Shown piece after piece: positions 37,213 to 43,474 of a DNA stretch of 43,474 nt. The first letter of the stretch is position 1; the number at the start of each line of letters is the position of its first letter. The DNA is from a virus. The translations under genes were made by a program, and so were the position numbers. The notes beneath the pieces were generated by a model that was given only the letters and a program-made list of their open reading frames with translations, was not told the DNA's origin and did not search any database. Location of the stretch: positions 1 through 43,474 of IMG/VR virus record IMGVR_UViG_3300045016_000313; one strand, 5' to 3'.

Positions 37213-37245
37213 TCTGACCCCTGGCCCCTGACCCCTAACCCCTGC
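37213..37245. repeat. Family B repeat acting as ribosome-binding region
   Basis: CCCCTGGCCCCTGACCCC array between a stop (37248) and a start (37211). Confidence 0.75.
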
Positions 37246-37247
37246 AT

Positions 37248-37817
37248 TTACCCCTCCTCCATCTGGCTCACGGCCAGGCGCACGGTCGCCGCCTTCTGCG
37301 CCAGGGCGATGGCGTCCAGAAAAATATCATCCAGCGCCACCAGGGCTTGTCTTTGCTTCTCCCGCCAGGCCTTGGCCCGGTCCGCCCGCACCGTGTCGAA
37401 GGGACATTCCGGCCCGGCGTCGTTAAGCAGCCGCAGGCTGCCGTCGGGGAGGATCTCCGCCAGGCGCTGGCGCACCGCCGCGGCGCAGAAATCCTTCACT
37501 GTCCGTTCCGAGGCCGCGGCCACGGCCCGGAGCTGCTCCTTGGTGGCCCGGCGGCTGAGCCGCAGGAATTTCCACATGATCTGCTGCTTGGAGGGCAGGG
37601 CCGGAGGCGGCGGGGGCACATAGCGCAACCGCCCCCGGGCCGGACGCTGCAACTCCCCGGCCTTCACCAGGTCCTGCACCGCGATTTGCAGCCGCTTCTG
37701 GTCTTTCTCGGACTTGACCCCCAGAAAATCCTCCAGGGCCACGTAGAGAAACCCCTCCCCCTGCTCCAACTCCCGGCCCGCAGCCCGCACCCGCTCCCGG
37801 AGACTGCCGCGTCTCAT
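37248..37817 (-). CDS. Winged-helix-like early protein (189 aa)
   Basis: Start at ATG 37817, overlapping the upstream stop. Two possible winged-helix units (LYVALEDFLGVKSEKDQKRLQIAVQDLVKAGELQRPARGRLRYV and MWKFLRLSRRATKEQLRAVAAASERTVKDFCAAAVRQRLAEIL) and a helical C-terminus. Located after B; may regulate early genes or replication. Family unnamed. Confidence 0.5.
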   Translation of the reverse strand: MRRGSLRERVRAAGRELEQGEGFLYVALEDFLGVKSEKDQKRLQIAVQDLVKAGELQRPARGRLRYVPPPPPALPSKQQIMWKFLRLSRRATKEQLRAVAAASERTVKDFCAAAVRQRLAEILPDGSLRLLNDAGPECPFDTVRADRAKAWREKQRQALVALDDIFLDAIALAQKAATVRLAVSQMEEG

Positions 37818-37999
37818 TTCAAAAGCCCTTTTTGGCGAAGGCGCATAAGGAGACAAATTTGAGAATCCACGGAGACGATGAGTCCAGCCCGGATGATGTT
37901 TTTAAAGCAGGTGGTATCGTGGTCATTCATCAGATTTTCAATGGAGTCCCCGCCAGTATTGGTGATTAATTCTCGATAGGGCTCCATCCACTCGGGCAT
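37814..37999 (-). CDS. Small protein downstream of B (61 aa)
   Basis: MPEWMEPYRELITNTGGDSIENLMNDH...NIIRAGLIVSVDSQICLLMRL. Start at 37999; the region before it is a family B repeat. Function unknown. AT-richer than its neighbours. Confidence 0.5.
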   Translation of the reverse strand: MPEWMEPYRELITNTGGDSIENLMNDHDTTCFKNIIRAGLIVSVDSQICLLMRLRQKGLLK

Positions 38000-38008
38000 C
38001 TTCCATTC

Positions 38009-38043
38009 TTCCCTGACCCCTGCCCCCTGATCCCTGACCCCTG
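38009..38043. repeat. Family B repeat after the B gene
   Basis: CCCTGACCCCTGCCCCCTG array starting at the B stop. Confidence 0.75.
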
Positions 38044-38853
38044 TCATTTCCGCGTCTCCACCAGCGGCGCCAGCAGGCTTCTCAGCACCGCGTCCACGTC
38101 GGCCAGGTCCAGCCGGGCGTCCCCCTTGGCCTGGGCCTTCTGGAGGCAGCCGGCCACCGCGTTCTCGACGAACCGGAAATCCCCCTTTGCCCAGGTGTGC
38201 AGCTTAATTACCGCTTCCCGCGTCAACACCAGGCCCGCGGCCTCCTTAGCCAGCTTGGCCACGTCCGCGGGCTGGTTGTCCTTGAACTCCACCGCCTGCT
38301 TGGTCCGGGAGGCCACCTGGCGCTTTTCCTTGAGCATGAACTCTAATCTTTCCTCGCCGATCAGGACCACCGGCGCGCCGGACATCTCGGTTAAGTCCCG
38401 GACGATCTCCAGGTGGCCGGGCAGGCGGTCGAGACGGTGAAAATCGTCCAGCACCACGGGCCGGTGGGGGTGGGCCTCCATCACGGAGAGCACCTTTTCA
38501 AAACACGGGGCCTTGCGGTGGGGGATGTTATCGCTCTTGACGCCCACGGCCTTGCACAGGGCCCTTAAGAATTCCAGTTCGCTGTTGGCCCAGACCCAGA
38601 GACACTCCAGATAGGGGATTTCTTCCGGCTGCCGGGAGATGTGGGTTTTCACGCAATAGGTCTTGCCCACCCCGGCCCGGCCCCAGATGCCCATGAGCCG
38701 GGGTTTGCCCCGGGCCAGGCCCAGGGCGTTCCAGGCCGCCAGAAAGGAGCGCACGTTCTCGGTGTTGACGAACACCGGCACCAGTTCTTTCCAGGGCTTG
38801 ACCTTCTCAGTGGCACCGGCCTCTGGCCGGTGCTCCTTTACTGCTTGCGTCAT
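38044..38853 (-). CDS. B: Transposition ATPase B
   Basis: 269 residues, AAA+ type. Walker A GRAGVGKT at 58-65, Walker B PVVLDD with Asp136-Asp137, sensor-like VVLIGEE at 162-168, C-terminal helical part. Like MuB it should bind target DNA, direct target choice and stimulate the transposase. It is shorter than MuB (312 aa), which has an extra N-terminal HTH; here only about 50 residues precede the Walker A motif. Overlaps the transposase end by ATGA. Confidence 0.9.
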   Translation of the reverse strand: MTQAVKEHRPEAGATEKVKPWKELVPVFVNTENVRSFLAAWNALGLARGKPRLMGIWGRAGVGKTYCVKTHISRQPEEIPYLECLWVWANSELEFLRALCKAVGVKSDNIPHRKAPCFEKVLSVMEAHPHRPVVLDDFHRLDRLPGHLEIVRDLTEMSGAPVVLIGEERLEFMLKEKRQVASRTKQAVEFKDNQPADVAKLAKEAAGLVLTREAVIKLHTWAKGDFRFVENAVAGCLQKAQAKGDARLDLADVDAVLRSLLAPLVETRK

Positions 38854-41108
38854 CTTGCCTGCGCCTCCTTCACCTCCAGGGAGAGGAACAACCTCTTCTC
38901 CTGGTAATAATCCGCCAGGGCCTGGTATTCGGGCGAATACTCGAAATAGCGCATGAAGGCCATCTCCTCCGGCGGCAGCTCCCGGCCCTGGGCCTCGTCC
39001 TCCAGGTCCCGCTCGTAACGCTCGTCATCCCGGAGCCCCCTCCGCCGCTCCCAGTAAGCCGCGGCCTCCCGTTCCCGGTCCTCCTCCTGCCAGCGCTCCC
39101 TGGCGGCCAGTTGTTTTTCCAGGTCCCCGGGCGCGGGCAGTTGCACCAGTGGTGCCGGAGGTGCAGGCTTTCCAGCCTGCACACCACCCGCCTGCACACC
39201 GCTGAGCTTCAGCCGCTCCCGGGTTTCCGGCACCACCACCGCGTCCGCAAAGGCCCGGGCGCTGGCCTGGGTCTGCTTCAGCAGCCCCAGTTTCTGCCGG
39301 ATCTGCTCCTGCACCAATCTTTGATCTTCCGGCGACCCGGTGACGAAGGCGATGGGGTGAACCTTGGGCCTAAACGGGGCCTCACAGATGAACTCCCCGT
39401 CCAGGCCGTAAATCCACACGGCCCGGAGGTCGTGGTGGTCATAGCGCACCACCACCTGATGCCGCCGGCCGTAGAGTTCTTCCGAGTAATAGTGGCCTTT
39501 GACCCCCGGCACCGTCACCCCGTTCCTATGCAGCGTCCTGACCGTCGCCTCCAGCATCAGGTGCCGCAATTTGCCGGGATCCAGGTCCGAATCAAAGCCT
39601 TCCCGGCGCCGCTCGAAATATTCTTCCAGGACTTGTCCGGGCGACCTGCCCGCCAGGTGGCTCTTCTTCTGGGGCCGGGCCGCGTAATCGTCCATCCAGG
39701 CCGCCAGCAACTGGTGGGCCTCCTCCAGGGTGGGAATCCTGCCCCCGGTGGCCTTTTCATGCACCCTGCGGAGTAGCTTCTCCCCGCCCCGGCGCCAGGC
39801 TGGTTTCTTCTCGATGGAGGTGCCGGTGTAAGAGGGCAGCAGCCGTTCAAATTCCCCCAGGTATTTGAACCAGCGCTCCACCACCTTGGACTGGGCGTGA
39901 TATTTCCAGGCCACGATAGTCTTGGCCCCGGCCCGCTCGAACATCCCCGGCAGACCCGACTCCGCCAAATTGCTGCTGAAATATTTGGCCCCGAAGGCCT
40001 TGCCGTTGTCGATGTAGACCGCTTTGGGGAATTTTCCCAGAAACAGGCACGCCCGCCTGAAAGCCGCGGAGATGGCCCGGGTGTTTTCCTCCGGCATGAT
40101 CTCCCAGCCTGCGGGGTAGTTGGATTTCCAGTCCTCGAAGACGATCAGGGTCATGCGCTTGGGTTTGCCGGTGAAGGGATTGAGGATCTCGAAGTTCAGC
40201 CGGTGGCCGTCTGCCACCAGGCAGTCCCCCACCTCCAGGAAATCGGTGTCCCGCTCCAAATAAGGGAGATTCTGCTCATGCAGCGCCTTCTCCCCCTGGC
40301 GGTAGAAGACCCACAGGTCATTGAACCGGTCCCGGAAGTCCTCCAAAAATAAGCGGTAGGTATCGTCGCTCTGCTCAACAGGGACGCCCTTGCACGCCAT
40401 GATGGTCTTGGCGGTGCGGATGGCTTCGGTGAGGTGGGGCTGATTTTGGCTCAAGGCCGCGGCCAGCAAAATCTTTCCCTGCTCGGAGGAGATGAAGTCT
40501 TTGACCTCTTTCCTTTCCCCGCCCAGCCGGTGCCTCCCCCGGCGATGGTCGCCGTGCCCGGAGGCCAGGGCCGTTATCGGATCGCTGCCCCGTTTTAATT
40601 TCAGGGCCCAGCGTTCGATGGTGGGAAAGGTCACCGCCCCCAGAAATTGATAGAGTTGGGGATACGCGCCCTGCAGCCCCAGGTTGTAGGCTGCCAGAAA
40701 ATCCTGCTTGGCCCCCAGGGTGCCGCCGCCATTCTTTTTCTCCACCGCGTACCGGAGGTAATGCTTGACCAGGTCGGCCCGGTGCAGGGCCTGGCGCACC
40801 TTCCAATCGGGCAGTGCGGGCGCCTCTGCCGGTATCGCCGGGACCATCGACCTATCATCCGGGACCGGGGCTGGAAGGGTGGCTGACGCAGTCAACCCGT
40901 TGACCGCCTCGCCCACCTCCCAGGCCTGCAGCGCCCGGCGCACCTCCGGAGGCAAGGGGGGGAACGGGTAAAGCTTGGCCCCACCCCGGCCCTTCCTCTC
41001 CAGGGCGGGCCATTTTTCTTCTTCTGCCCGCAATTGCACCCATCTTGGGGTTGACCCCAGGGCCTGGGCGATCTCGGCGGCGGTGTAGTTTTTATCGCCG
41101 GCGGCCAT
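38850..41108 (-). CDS. A: Mu-type DDE transposase A
   Basis: 752 residues. N-terminal winged helix (YTAAEIAQALGSTPRWVQLRAEEEKWP, residues 8-35), end-binding helical domains, then the RNase H-like core. Catalytic residues are Asp300 (CLVADGH), Asp367 (VYIDNG) and Glu411 (KVVERWF); the Asp-Asp spacing of 67 equals MuA's. C-terminal activation domain, with a family A repeat coding GVQAGKPAPP near residue 650 (39158-39186). It joins the phage ends to target DNA with a 5-bp stagger, matching the CCGGT duplication. Confidence 0.95.
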   Translation of the reverse strand: MAAGDKNYTAAEIAQALGSTPRWVQLRAEEEKWPALERKGRGGAKLYPFPPLPPEVRRALQAWEVGEAVNGLTASATLPAPVPDDRSMVPAIPAEAPALPDWKVRQALHRADLVKHYLRYAVEKKNGGGTLGAKQDFLAAYNLGLQGAYPQLYQFLGAVTFPTIERWALKLKRGSDPITALASGHGDHRRGRHRLGGERKEVKDFISSEQGKILLAAALSQNQPHLTEAIRTAKTIMACKGVPVEQSDDTYRLFLEDFRDRFNDLWVFYRQGEKALHEQNLPYLERDTDFLEVGDCLVADGHRLNFEILNPFTGKPKRMTLIVFEDWKSNYPAGWEIMPEENTRAISAAFRRACLFLGKFPKAVYIDNGKAFGAKYFSSNLAESGLPGMFERAGAKTIVAWKYHAQSKVVERWFKYLGEFERLLPSYTGTSIEKKPAWRRGGEKLLRRVHEKATGGRIPTLEEAHQLLAAWMDDYAARPQKKSHLAGRSPGQVLEEYFERRREGFDSDLDPGKLRHLMLEATVRTLHRNGVTVPGVKGHYYSEELYGRRHQVVVRYDHHDLRAVWIYGLDGEFICEAPFRPKVHPIAFVTGSPEDQRLVQEQIRQKLGLLKQTQASARAFADAVVVPETRERLKLSGVQAGGVQAGKPAPPAPLVQLPAPGDLEKQLAARERWQEEDREREAAAYWERRRGLRDDERYERDLEDEAQGRELPPEEMAFMRYFEYSPEYQALADYYQEKRLFLSLEVKEAQAR
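39158..39186. repeat. Family A palindromic repeat in the transposase gene
   Basis: GTGCAGGCTTTCCAGCCTGC, in frame as VQAGKPAP. Confidence 0.85.
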
Positions 41109-41117
41109 ACCCTGCCC

Positions 41118-41390
41118 CTACTCCCCCTCTCCCGGGCCGGAAGAGGCTGTTTCGCCCCACACTGCCGTGAAATCCATCTCCAAGGCTGCGGCCACGGCCT
41201 CCTGCACCTTCCGGATGGTGGCCTCCGGCACTCGTTGTTCCGTCCCCTGGCCGTTGATCACATAGGACATCAACCGCCGGCTCACCGGGGGGTCCATCTC
41301 CCGGCCCACGGCCGCGGCGGAAGTCTTTTTCAGGGTCAACTGGTAATAAATCCAGGCCGCCCGTTCCTGTTGGGGACCGCACTCGGTCAT
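41118..41390 (-). CDS. Ner/BcepMu gp16-like HTH regulator (90 aa)
   Basis: Start at ATG 41390, overlapping the upstream stop as ATGA. AAWIYYQLTLKKTSAAAVGREMDPPVSRRLMSYVINGQGTEQRVPEATIRKVQEAVAAAL follows the pattern of short phage HTH regulators in the Ner/BcepMu gp16 position (YQLxLxGxSxxxVAREL...VSxVIxGxxxSxRV). It probably represses its own promoter and the lysogenic one early in lytic growth. Confidence 0.65.
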   Translation of the reverse strand: MTECGPQQERAAWIYYQLTLKKTSAAAVGREMDPPVSRRLMSYVINGQGTEQRVPEATIRKVQEAVAAALEMDFTAVWGETASSGPGEGE

Positions 41391-41815
41391 TGACCCATCT
41401 CCTTGAGCTGCTCCGCCAATATCCGGCACTGTCTTTGCGCCTTTCGGCCTGCCAGGATGTTCTCGGCAAACTTCAACTTGATGATTTCTGCGGGTCCGAT
41501 CACCCGATATCCTTCCGGGGCCAGGGTTTGTGCGGGCCCGCCGGATTTGGTCACGGTTCCGAAAATCTTGAGCAGCTTGGTGGGGATAATCTCCGGGGCT
41601 CCAGGCGCCAGCCATTTGTTCACCATGTCTTCGGTGATCAACCCGTCTTTCCCTCGAGTGCGCAGCCTTTCCACCACGATCTTCTCATTCATGCGGTCGG
41701 CCACCTGTGCCCTTGTAAGGCCGCTTGCTTCGATGGCCCGGTTCATGGCCAGCTTCAAATCCGAGGTCGGATTCAGAGATTTGTCATCGTAAGGCAGCCC
41801 TTTCTGCTCCATCAT
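41387..41815 (-). CDS. First early gene: HTH-containing regulator (142 aa)
   Basis: LKLAMNRAIEASGLTRAQVADRMNEKI...GLITEDMVNKWLAPGAPEIIPTKLLKIF resembles a Cro/C1-like fold followed by a C-terminal segment. It opens the early operon opposite the repressor, as ner does in Mu. The Shine-Dalgarno is poor. The role as a regulator or end-binding accessory factor is inferred. Confidence 0.55.
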   Translation of the reverse strand: MMEQKGLPYDDKSLNPTSDLKLAMNRAIEASGLTRAQVADRMNEKIVVERLRTRGKDGLITEDMVNKWLAPGAPEIIPTKLLKIFGTVTKSGGPAQTLAPEGYRVIGPAEIIKLKFAENILAGRKAQRQCRILAEQLKEMGQ

Positions 41816-41967
41816 CGCCAGAACCTTACGCCCTTTTTGCCCCGGTTTTGACTTCCTGGCCTCTGAACTCTTTAATAATTAGAGATTGTGCCCACTTGCC
41901 TTTTCTGATAGGTTTGCTTCCCTGGGGAAGCATTACTAATATCCCTTATTAGGGAAATCTTAGCACA
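41816..41967. promoter_or_regulatory. Divergent early/lysogenic promoter and operator region
   Basis: 152-base AT-richer gap between oppositely directed regulators. Candidate operators are GCTTCCCTGGGGAAGC (41916-41931, perfect 7-bp arms) and TCCCTTATTAGGGA (41942-41955). ATTAGGGAAAT recurs at 41948-41958 and 41991-42001 (inside the repressor start). Promoter hexamers are not clear enough to call. Confidence 0.6.
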
Positions 41968-42429
41968 ATGTCAAGAAAAAAATCTCCCCAATTAGGGAAA
42001 TATTTAGGTACAGGAGCGCGTATTAGAAAAATCCGGGGGGATTTGACTCAGGAAGAATTTGGGAAAATATTTGGCGTTAAAGGTAACACTATTTCGCGCT
42101 GGGAAGATGGAAGGCTTTCTGACGAAGAAACTTTAAAAAGAATTGCAGAATTTGGGCGGGTTACGGTAGAATGGCTTTTAACCGGGGAAAAGAAGCCTCA
42201 AGTTAAAGAGCAGTCCCAGGCGCCCTACGAGGCCGGGCCCACCTCCCTGGACCGGGACGCCTTGTCCCACATTATTCTCTTGGTTCGGGACTGGCTGCGC
42301 CGGCGCCGGCAAAAGCTCTCCCCGGCCAGCGAGTCGGAGCTCATCGCCCGCTGCTATGATTATTGGGCCACCGAGCATTTTCACCCTGATGATGAAGTAA
42401 TCGGCAAGCTGAGGGACCTGGTCCCTTAA
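41968..42429 (+). CDS. Cro/C1-type lysogeny repressor
   Basis: 153 residues. XRE HTH at about 16-70 (LGTGARIRKIRGDLTQEEFGKIFGVKGNTISRWEDG...TVEWLLTG), then a linker and a C-terminal helical domain (SHIILLVRDWLRRRRQKL...). No S24 peptidase domain, so no RecA-type self-cleavage is expected. It lies divergent to the early operon, as c does in Mu. The N-terminal half is AT-rich, the C-terminal half GC-rich like the rest, hinting at a mosaic. Weak AGGGA 12 bases before ATG. Confidence 0.8.
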   Translation: MSRKKSPQLGKYLGTGARIRKIRGDLTQEEFGKIFGVKGNTISRWEDGRLSDEETLKRIAEFGRVTVEWLLTGEKKPQVKEQSQAPYEAGPTSLDRDALSHIILLVRDWLRRRRQKLSPASESELIARCYDYWATEHFHPDDEVIGKLRDLVP

Positions 42430-42441
42430 AAAGAGCTTACC

Positions 42442-42945
42442 ATGAGGCTAAGCGACCGCCACCTTGGTTACTTGGTTATTGCTGGGTTTTTTTCGGTACT
42501 GCTATTGCTTTGGGCGGTTAAAAGAAATAGTCAAGGCCCCATACCTTCTTCCTTTGCCCCGGAAGTTAAAACCGCCTCCCCTACCCTATCCCCCGCTCCC
42601 GCCGCGGTTCCCAAAGTTCCTCCGGAACTCTGCCGGCATGCATCTTTCTATATTGGCGAGATGAAACAAGCCGGTCTTCTCGATTATTGGATCTCTCCTG
42701 ACGGCCTTGATTCCTTGGTCTTTATTGATCCCAAGATCTGGCAGTCCTTTCTCCATCAGGAAAAATTAACTTTTGTGCAGATGTTCATCGACTTTTTCCT
42801 CTGCCACAATCAGGACCACCCCGGCTCCAAACCGGTCCCGATTTTTGCCGTTCTCAATATGACGACCCGGGAGCGCCTGGCCAGGGGCTGGCTAATTGAC
42901 GGCGGCGAAGGGTGCCCGCCGGGAACCGCGGAAGTTTTTAAATAG
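42442..42945 (+). CDS. Membrane-anchored protein next to the repressor (lysogenic moron?)
   Basis: 167 residues. One transmembrane segment at about 9-26 (GYLVIAGFFSVLLLLWAV), a Pro-rich linker, then a globular domain (FYIGEMKQAGLLDYWISPDG, IWQSFL, FFLCHNQDH). It follows the repressor by 12 bases on the same strand and is probably expressed in the lysogen. It lies between c and the phage end, a spot used for lysogenic conversion or exclusion genes. No family recognised. Confidence 0.55.
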   Translation: MRLSDRHLGYLVIAGFFSVLLLLWAVKRNSQGPIPSSFAPEVKTASPTLSPAPAAVPKVPPELCRHASFYIGEMKQAGLLDYWISPDGLDSLVFIDPKIWQSFLHQEKLTFVQMFIDFFLCHNQDHPGSKPVPIFAVLNMTTRERLARGWLIDGGEGCPPGTAEVFK

Positions 42946-43051
42946 ACCTCTATTTATACATAATATTGTGCAAACTTCGCACTTCCGCACCCTTCATATT
43001 GCCCTATAATATTCAATTTCTTAATTATATCATTTGTTTATCCTTTATTTA

Positions 43052-43076
43052 AAAGTGCGAAGCGACTTCGCACTTT
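43052..43076 (+). terminator. Probable terminator of the repressor operon
   Basis: Perfect 11-bp arms AAAGTGCGAAG/CTTCGCACTTT around CGA, followed by T-rich sequence. The same ACTTCGCACTT core recurs at 42974-42984, so it may also be a protein site. Confidence 0.5.
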
Positions 43077-43171
43077 CATCTTCCCGACCTTACTTCTCCC
43101 TCCAATCATAATTACCCTGTCTTCCATTTATCTTTTTAATTTCCTATAGTTAACATATATCCATTTTTTCG

Positions 43172-43347
43172 ATTTCTCATTTTATCTTATAATTTCTTTC
43201 CTGTTTTTTTCAGTATTTCTCATTTTATCATCTTAATTGTTCAAACACTGCCTCTTCCCTTAACTCCCTAAAAGTTCCATAAAAGTTCCCCTCCCGTCTC
43301 CTCATACCCTCAATTTATCTTATTCCCATTCTATGATCCCCCTTCCA
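43172..43347 (-). repeat. Phage left end (attL-like) with three transposase-site repeats
   Basis: Inward-facing motif GAYCATARAATGRGAA at 43323-43338 (offset 9 from the end), 43215-43232 (about 115-132) and 43172-43188 (about 159-175). Mu L1, L2 and L3 lie at nearly these offsets. The two inner copies share an exact 15-base core ATTTCTCATTTTATC on +. Confidence 0.8.
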
Positions 43348-43352
43348 CCGGT
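43348..43352. repeat. Target-site duplication CCGGT, right copy
   Basis: Follows the terminal CA of the phage; matches 183-187. Confidence 0.8.
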
Positions 43353-43382
43353 ATTGCACCTATTGGCGGTCACAAAATGGTC

Positions 43383-43423
43383 ATAAAAAGAAGAAAGGGG
43401 CCACTGAAAAATCAGTAACCCCT
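43383..43423 (-). terminator. Rho-independent terminator of the host tRNA
   Basis: 12-bp stem (43396-43407 with 43412-43423, including two G-U pairs in RNA), AAAA/UUUU loop, followed on the - strand by TTCTTCTTTTT. Intact and just outside the phage. Confidence 0.75.
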
Positions 43424-43432
43424 CGAAATTCC

Positions 43433-43474
43433 TGGTAGGCACGAGGGGATTTGAACCCCTGACCCCTACCGCGT
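43433..43474 (-). tRNA. 3' part of a host tRNA, probably tRNA-Val
   Basis: Reads from the edge: part of the anticodon loop, variable loop, T arm AGGGG-TTCAAAT-CCCCT, acceptor strand CGTGCCT, discriminator A and encoded CCA. If the anticodon stem is CTACC/GGTAG, bases 35-36 are AC, giving anticodon NAC (Val). The 5' half is cut off by the window end. Confidence 0.75.

Larger units (their letters stand above)
188..43347. mobile_element. Complete Mu-like transposable prophage (43,160 bp)
   Basis: The element starts TG and ends CA, is flanked by CCGGT on both sides, and has inward-facing terminal repeats. The first 29 bases of the two ends align without gaps at 20 positions. Content fits a transposable phage: repressor, DDE transposase, B ATPase, Gam, GemA, gp28/gp29/F/I/T-type head genes. 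The tail genes are tube, G/GT chaperone, tape measure and distal proteins, with no sheath, which suggests a siphovirus-like tail as in the B3/D3112 type. There is no tyrosine or serine integrase. Gene order and intact A and B suggest it may be functional, apart from breaks noted for gemA and gpF. Confidence 0.9.
42946..43347. other. AT-rich phage left end without genes
   Basis: About 400 AT-rich bases, no gene. Holds short GTGC...GCAC repeats, a hairpin (43052-43076) and the transposase-site-like repeats of the phage end. Confidence 0.6.

Noticed and set aside
11117-39186. Dispersed palindromes as a CRISPR array or REPs with a RAYT transposase.
   Set aside because: Copies are scattered, not regularly spaced with unique spacers, and no cas or RAYT gene is present in the window.
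206-43383. Alternative phage ends with TAAAA as target duplication (TGAGAAGTGG... / ...GGTCA).
   Set aside because: TG/CA and a 5-base match exist, but TAAAA is common in AT-rich DNA. The ends would not align, and the repeated motif would straddle the boundary. CCGGT with ends that align over 29 bases is far better.
43348-43474. Integration into the tRNA by site-specific recombination.
   Set aside because: The tRNA 3' end is about 85 bases from the phage end, there is no duplicated tRNA segment and no integrase gene; transposition explains the site.

Overview
The window holds one essentially complete Mu-like (transposable) prophage with a sliver of host chromosome on each side. The prophage ends are visible. 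A TG...CA-bounded element runs from 188 to 43347 (43,160 bp) and is flanked by the 5-bp direct repeat CCGGT (183-187 and 43348-43352). Transposase-site-like repeats sit in both ends at Mu-like spacings. Host DNA on the left is the 3' end of a gene for a protein with a Cys-rich tail (1-105). On the right is the 3' half of a tRNA, probably tRNA-Val, with its terminator (43383-43474). GC-rich coding DNA, Sec signal peptides, a lipoprotein and the repeat types suggest a GC-rich Gram-negative bacterium, possibly Desulfobacterota. That assignment is an inference.

Layout, read in the phage sense from right to left. An AT-rich left end (attL-like) is followed by a membrane protein and a Cro/C1-type repressor, both on the + strand. 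After a divergent operator region everything is on the - strand: two small regulators, transposase A (DDE), ATPase B, and a long early/middle cluster of small proteins. That cluster includes several zinc-ribbon proteins, a frameshifted GemA, and a Gam-like end-protecting protein. At the early/late junction lie a RemA/DUF370-like and an AlpA/Xis-like DNA-binding protein. Next come lysis (lipoprotein, M15 peptidase, holin-like, TM-coiled coil), terminase, an Acb2-like anti-CBASS protein, portal, a cold-shock protein, and gpF, gpI/Z, decoration and gpT. Head-tail connector genes, tail tube, G/GT chaperones with a -1 slippery site, a tape measure, and distal tail and fibre proteins follow. A Dam-type methylase lies next to the right end. 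I see no sheath or contractile baseplate genes, so the tail looks siphovirus-like.

The most notable system is a diversity-generating retroelement (DGR). The C-type-lectin-like protein at 5243-6430 ends in a variable repeat (5252-5367). A template repeat lies just downstream (5079-5193). The two differ at 16 positions, and 15 of these are adenines in the template. No reverse transcriptase is present anywhere in the element and the template has lost one base, so this is a trans-dependent or decaying DGR.

A second unusual property is the repeat load. At least six families of short repeats fill most intercistronic gaps and also sit in frame inside structural genes, the transposase and others. 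One palindromic family has 17 copies and encodes a recurring AG-x-PAP peptide. Other points of note are an in-frame UGA at the conserved Cys of the gpF-like protein with a SECIS-like hairpin after it, a nested scaffold gene with its own ribosome-binding site, and Sec signal peptides on two fibre proteins.
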